Source: an uncultured Ruminococcus sp. (GTDB lineage Bacteria; Bacillota; Clostridia; Oscillospirales; Ruminococcaceae). From it: 7,884 nucleotides of DNA. The translations under genes were made by a program, and so were the position numbers. The notes below the pieces were generated by a model that saw only the letters and a list, made by a program, of their open reading frames with translations, ran no database searches and was not told where the DNA came from. Below are positions 5,713-7,884 of this stretch, piece by piece. The DNA is taken from NCBI GenBank assembly GCA_902796865.1, contig CADBQZ010000021.1, positions 1 to 7,884 of the forward strand. The letters are read 5' to 3'. How positions within the stretch are numbered: position 1 is the stretch's first letter; the number at the start of each line of letters is the position of its first letter.

Positions 5713-6419
5713 TGACAGATATAGGAAAAACAGGTCTTACTCCTGTAACAGCAAAAAACATGGTATTCGGCGCAGGTGTGCTTTACAAGAATTTCTTTAA
5801 AGGCACTCACTATACGCCAACATTTGATACTGAGCCTGTAAGCGGCAAGACATATTATTATATCTCAGGCGGTCCCGGCGGTATCTCCTACACAGAATTT
5901 GACGGAGATCATTTTTCGATAGGTACTATCTACTACGAAAAATACGAAGGCTACGGCGGCGATAAGATCGGCGCTACAACAGACGGTACTAAACTAACTA
6001 TAACTCCTGAATTCAAGGACATAGAAACTGACGGAGTTACTGTCAAAATGAAAGGGCTTACAATAAAGACCGGCGAAAAGGCTGTTATTGAAGCGACAGT
6101 ATTAGAGCTTGATGAAAAGAATGCTGCTTCGGCTGTATGCGGAAATATTTTCTATGATAATACTGAAAGTTATGTAGTGACAAAAAGCAATATCGAAAAC
6201 GGAGACTATATTTCAAATCTTGCATTCGTTGCAAGAAGACTCGATGACGGGAAGCACGTTATCGTAATATTCAAAAACGCTCTTGTTACAAGCGGCTTTT
6301 CTGTGGCTTCAAAGACAAAGGAGGCTTCGGGAAGCAAATTTACATTTGAAGCTTTTGCAGATACCACAGACGAAAGCGCAGACAAGCTTCCGGTAAAGAT
6401 AATTTTTGAAAGAAGCTGA
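5712..6419 (+). CDS. Major tail (tube) protein, phi13-like
   Basis: The 235-residue product would stack as rings to form the tail tube. It begins MTDIGKTGLTPVTAKNMVFG with AGVLYKNF, a common opening for phi13-type major tail proteins, then continues with KIGATTDGTKLTITPEFKDI and VKMKGLTIKTGEKAVIEATV. ATG 5712 is preferred over the in-frame ATG 5694, because GGAGAG (5696-5701) lies 10 nt upstream and the TGATG overlap matches the operon's style. About 45 residues between KNF and GATTDG form an insert bounded by SGKTYYY and TIYYEKYEG, probably a surface-exposed decoration. A hairpin follows the stop, which may stabilise or separate this highly expressed cistron. Confidence 0.83.
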   Translation: MTDIGKTGLTPVTAKNMVFGAGVLYKNFFKGTHYTPTFDTEPVSGKTYYYISGGPGGISYTEFDGDHFSIGTIYYEKYEGYGGDKIGATTDGTKLTITPEFKDIETDGVTVKMKGLTIKTGEKAVIEATVLELDEKNAASAVCGNIFYDNTESYVVTKSNIENGDYISNLAFVARRLDDGKHVIVIFKNALVTSGFSVASKTKEASGSKFTFEAFADTTDESADKLPVKIIFERS

Positions 6420-6434
6420 CAAACAATAAATAAT

Positions 6435-6472
6435 TGCATAAAAAGGCGGCATTTTTTGCCGCCTCATATGCA
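6435..6472. terminator. Extended hairpin after the major tail protein; terminator-like on the minus strand
   Basis: AGGCGGCA / TGCCGCCT (6444-6451 with 6457-6464) forms a perfect 8-bp stem with a T5 loop. It is extended by TGCATA / TATGCA (6435-6440 with 6467-6472) across a small internal loop. On the plus strand no T-run follows, so full termination is unlikely; transcript stabilisation or attenuation fits better. On the minus strand the same stem is followed by TTTT, a canonical intrinsic terminator shape that would stop antisense transcription. Confidence 0.6.
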
Positions 6473-6497
6473 GATATACTAATGGAAAGGAAATTTT

Positions 6498-6854
6498 ATG
6501 AACGATAAAAAATACATTCCCAGAAGACTTGATTCCAGTGATATATTCCCTATGCTGCGTATTCTTTCAAAGTGTCATATAGAAAAATTTAATGATGTTT
6601 TTGAAGGCGGCAGCGACAAAAAGGATAACGGAACAAAAATATGGCTCACATTTGTAAGCACTATCTGCGGCGGTATAGGAGAATGCAAAGAAGATGTGAC
6701 AGAGCTTGTTTCAAGGATATACGGCTGTGATAAAGCCGAAATTGAAAAAATGCCGCCTGCAAAGCTTATAGAACTCGTAAGACAGATACTTGAGAGTGAG
6801 GATTTTGCCGATTTTTTTACGGCTGTCTTAAAATTGCTCTTGTGGACGAAATAG
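6498..6854 (+). CDS. Tail assembly chaperone, short form (gpG-like)
   Basis: A 118-residue protein located between the major tail protein and the tape measure gene, where siphophages encode gpG/gpGT-type tail assembly chaperones that coat the tape measure and recruit tube protein. It contains the helical stretches DIFPMLRILSKCHIEKFNDV and VTELVSRIYGC, and ends KLIELVRQILESEDFADFFT. An AAAGGA site (6486-6491) lies 6 nt before the ATG. A T TTT TTT heptamer in the correct phase near the 3' end (6812-6818) allows a -1 shift to give the long form. G alone ends at TAG 6852-6854. Confidence 0.82.
   Translation: MNDKKYIPRRLDSSDIFPMLRILSKCHIEKFNDVFEGGSDKKDNGTKIWLTFVSTICGGIGECKEDVTELVSRIYGCDKAEIEKMPPAKLIELVRQILESEDFADFFTAVLKLLLWTK
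6798..6818 (+). promoter_or_regulatory. -1 programmed ribosomal frameshift signal in the tail chaperone gene
   Basis: The heptamer T6812 TTT TTT is read in the zero frame as GAT TTT TTT ACG, exactly the X XXY YYZ phase. Both Phe codons re-pair perfectly after a -1 slip. A Shine-Dalgarno-like GAGGA (6798-6802) ends 9 nt upstream, similar to the stimulator in E. coli dnaX. The -1 frame has a stop at 6797-6799 and is open from 6800 to 7120, so the signal sits just inside the open stretch. A weaker alternative is C TTA AAA at 6827-6833. No clear downstream stem-loop was seen. Confidence 0.78.
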
Positions 6855-7120
6855 ATTTTTTTGAGCTTTTATTTTCCGGATATAGTAAGCCTTTGCAGCT
6901 GCTAGATATAGCAATAAAACAAGGTGCACTATGTAAGATGACAGAAAAAGTCATTGAAAACGCTAATATCAAAACGGCATGGGAGCTTTGGCTGCACAGA
7001 AAGACAGGAAAAAGCTGGGAAGAAATGATGCTGTCCGCTGTACCGCAGAAACTCGAAACGAATAAAGAAGAAATAGAAAGCATTGAAATAAAGCTTATGA
7101 AGGGCGGTGTATTTGAATGA
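6818..7120 (+). CDS. T part of the G-T tail assembly chaperone, made by -1 frameshift
   Basis: After slippage the ribosome continues Y-G-C-L-K in the -1 frame for 100 codons, giving a GT fusion of about 207 residues (107 from G plus 100). The T part contains DFFELLFSGYSKPLQLLDIA and WELWLHRKTGKSWEEMM, typical of the small helical second chaperone ORF, with a charged Glu/Lys-rich C-terminus. Independent translation from GTG 6842 is possible, but no ribosome site precedes it. The stop overlaps the tape measure ATG by 4 nt (ATGA). In lambda and many other phages the G:GT ratio is set by such a shift (established knowledge). Confidence 0.78.
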   Translation, partial: YGCLKIALVDEIDFFELLFSGYSKPLQLLDIAIKQGALCKMTEKVIENANIKTAWELWLHRKTGKSWEEMMLSAVPQKLETNKEEIESIEIKLMKGGVFE

Positions 7121-7884
7121 CAGAGGTTTTTGAACTTTTAGGACGTATTGCTGTTGAAGGCGTTGATGAAGCAGAAAATGCCATAACCGATATGGCTGAA
7201 AAAGTAAGAGCAGGCAGCGAAAAAATAGGCGGTTATCTCGAAAGTATCAGAAATTGTTTTTCAATTGGTGAAAATATCAAAAATGATGCTTCGGCTATAA
7301 GCGGTATAATGAATGATATAGCATCAGTAACAGAAAATCATATAAATGATACTATAAGCATTAAAACTGAAATACCTCAGACTAAATTTAATGTTCCCGA
7401 TGATATCTGGGATCTTTCAGGCGAAAGCCTGGTTAAAAACGCTGAAAAAACGGCATCAGATATAAAAGATATATTAGACGGAATAACTCTGACTATACCG
7501 AATGAGGCTAAATGGGATATTGGAAAAGATAAGCTTTACTCGGAACTTACAAATATAAAAGACCTGCTTCCGAATGAGATCAGTAAAGCAGGAGCAAATT
7601 ATAAAACGGAGCTTGATAAAATATATATTGACAGCGTTTCTAAATGGGGCAAAATAGGTACAAGTGCATCCGGTAGGATAAACGGTATTTCAGATACCGT
7701 GAGATCTGTGATAAATGCGGCAGAACGTAACAATAAGTCCGGATTAGAAAGAATCTATCATGACAGTATATCCGAATGGAACAAGACCGGGAAAACTGCT
7801 TATTACGGCATAAGCGGCATTTCAGATACCGTTAAATCTGTGATAAATGCAGCAGAACGTAACAATAAATCCGGATTGGAAAGA
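7117..7884 (+). CDS. Tape measure protein, N-terminal part (3' end outside window)
   Basis: An open frame of 256 codons with no stop runs from ATG 7117 to the window end. It starts MTEVFELLGRIAVEGVDEAE, a usual N-terminal pattern for tape measure proteins, which fill the tail lumen and set tail length. The visible part is highly helical, rich in Lys/Asp/Ser/Ile, with periodic Trp residues (IWDLS, KWDIG, SKWGK, SEWNK). From about residue 161 it enters 44-residue tandem repeats. No transmembrane segment or enzymatic domain is visible yet; these usually lie further in. The ATGA overlap with the chaperone, with a GGGCGG site at 7102-7107, indicates coupled translation. Confidence 0.87.
   Translation, partial: MTEVFELLGRIAVEGVDEAENAITDMAEKVRAGSEKIGGYLESIRNCFSIGENIKNDASAISGIMNDIASVTENHINDTISIKTEIPQTKFNVPDDIWDLSGESLVKNAEKTASDIKDILDGITLTIPNEAKWDIGKDKLYSELTNIKDLLPNEISKAGANYKTELDKIYIDSVSKWGKIGTSASGRINGISDTVRSVINAAERNNKSGLERIYHDSISEWNKTGKTAYYGISGISDTVKSVINAAERNNKSGLER
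7597..7884 (+). repeat. 44-residue (132-bp) tandem repeats in the tape measure gene
   Basis: Unit 1 spans 7597-7728, unit 2 spans 7729-7860, and unit 3 begins at 7861 and is cut by the window end. The units share L..IY.DS.S.W.K.G followed by ISDTV(R/K)SVINAAER. Units 1 and 2 are identical at 27 of 44 residues, with the last third nearly identical at the DNA level. The start of unit 3 (NNKSGLER) matches unit 2 exactly in protein. In-frame repeats suggest tape length changes by unequal recombination. Confidence 0.88.

Noticed and set aside
6842..7120. Independent gene starting at GTG 6842
   Set aside because: No ribosome site precedes it, and the in-phase T TTT TTT heptamer with an open -1 frame explains its expression better.

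Overview
The window looks like chromosomal DNA of a cellulolytic, cellulosome-forming Ruminococcus or a close relative (Oscillospiraceae/Clostridia). The main evidence is the first gene, a secreted-type protein with Ig-like (BIG2) modules, a Thr-rich linker and a C-terminal type I dockerin. The AT-leaning composition, heavy ATA use and GGAGG-type ribosome sites fit Firmicutes. Genus is inferred from the dockerin architecture; no marker gene is present.

Layout. (1) 1-1014: 3' part of the dockerin gene. (2) 1015-1241: a gap holding two strong hairpin terminators, an AT-rich inverted repeat that competes with the second hairpin, and a candidate promoter whose -10 box runs into a perfect 11-bp-arm palindrome. 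(3) 1242-7884: one uninterrupted same-strand phage structural operon. Its order is short TerS-like gene, TerL, SPP1-type portal, head-tail connector (gp6/gp15-like), head closure (gp16-like), HK97-gp10-like protein, tail terminator, major tail protein, tail assembly chaperones G and GT (a -1 programmed frameshift at T TTT TTT), and the start of a tape measure protein with 44-residue tandem repeats. Genes overlap by 1-8 nt or sit within about 25 nt, except around the hairpin after the major tail protein.

The genes together encode the packaging motor, portal, neck and tail tube of a long-tailed (siphovirus-like) particle. The striking feature is what is missing. Portal and connector are separated by only 15 nt, so the MuF, scaffold/protease and major capsid genes normally found there in SPP1-like phages are absent. 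The small terminase lacks the usual N-terminal DNA-binding domain. No integrase, repressor or replication gene lies between the host-type dockerin gene and the packaging genes. Every remaining structural gene is intact. This fits a capsid-less or capsid-split, domesticated phage-like element (a satellite using another phage's heads, a gene-transfer-agent-like locus, or a tail-like particle that keeps its motor). A simple deletion in a prophage is the null hypothesis, and the window cannot decide between them.
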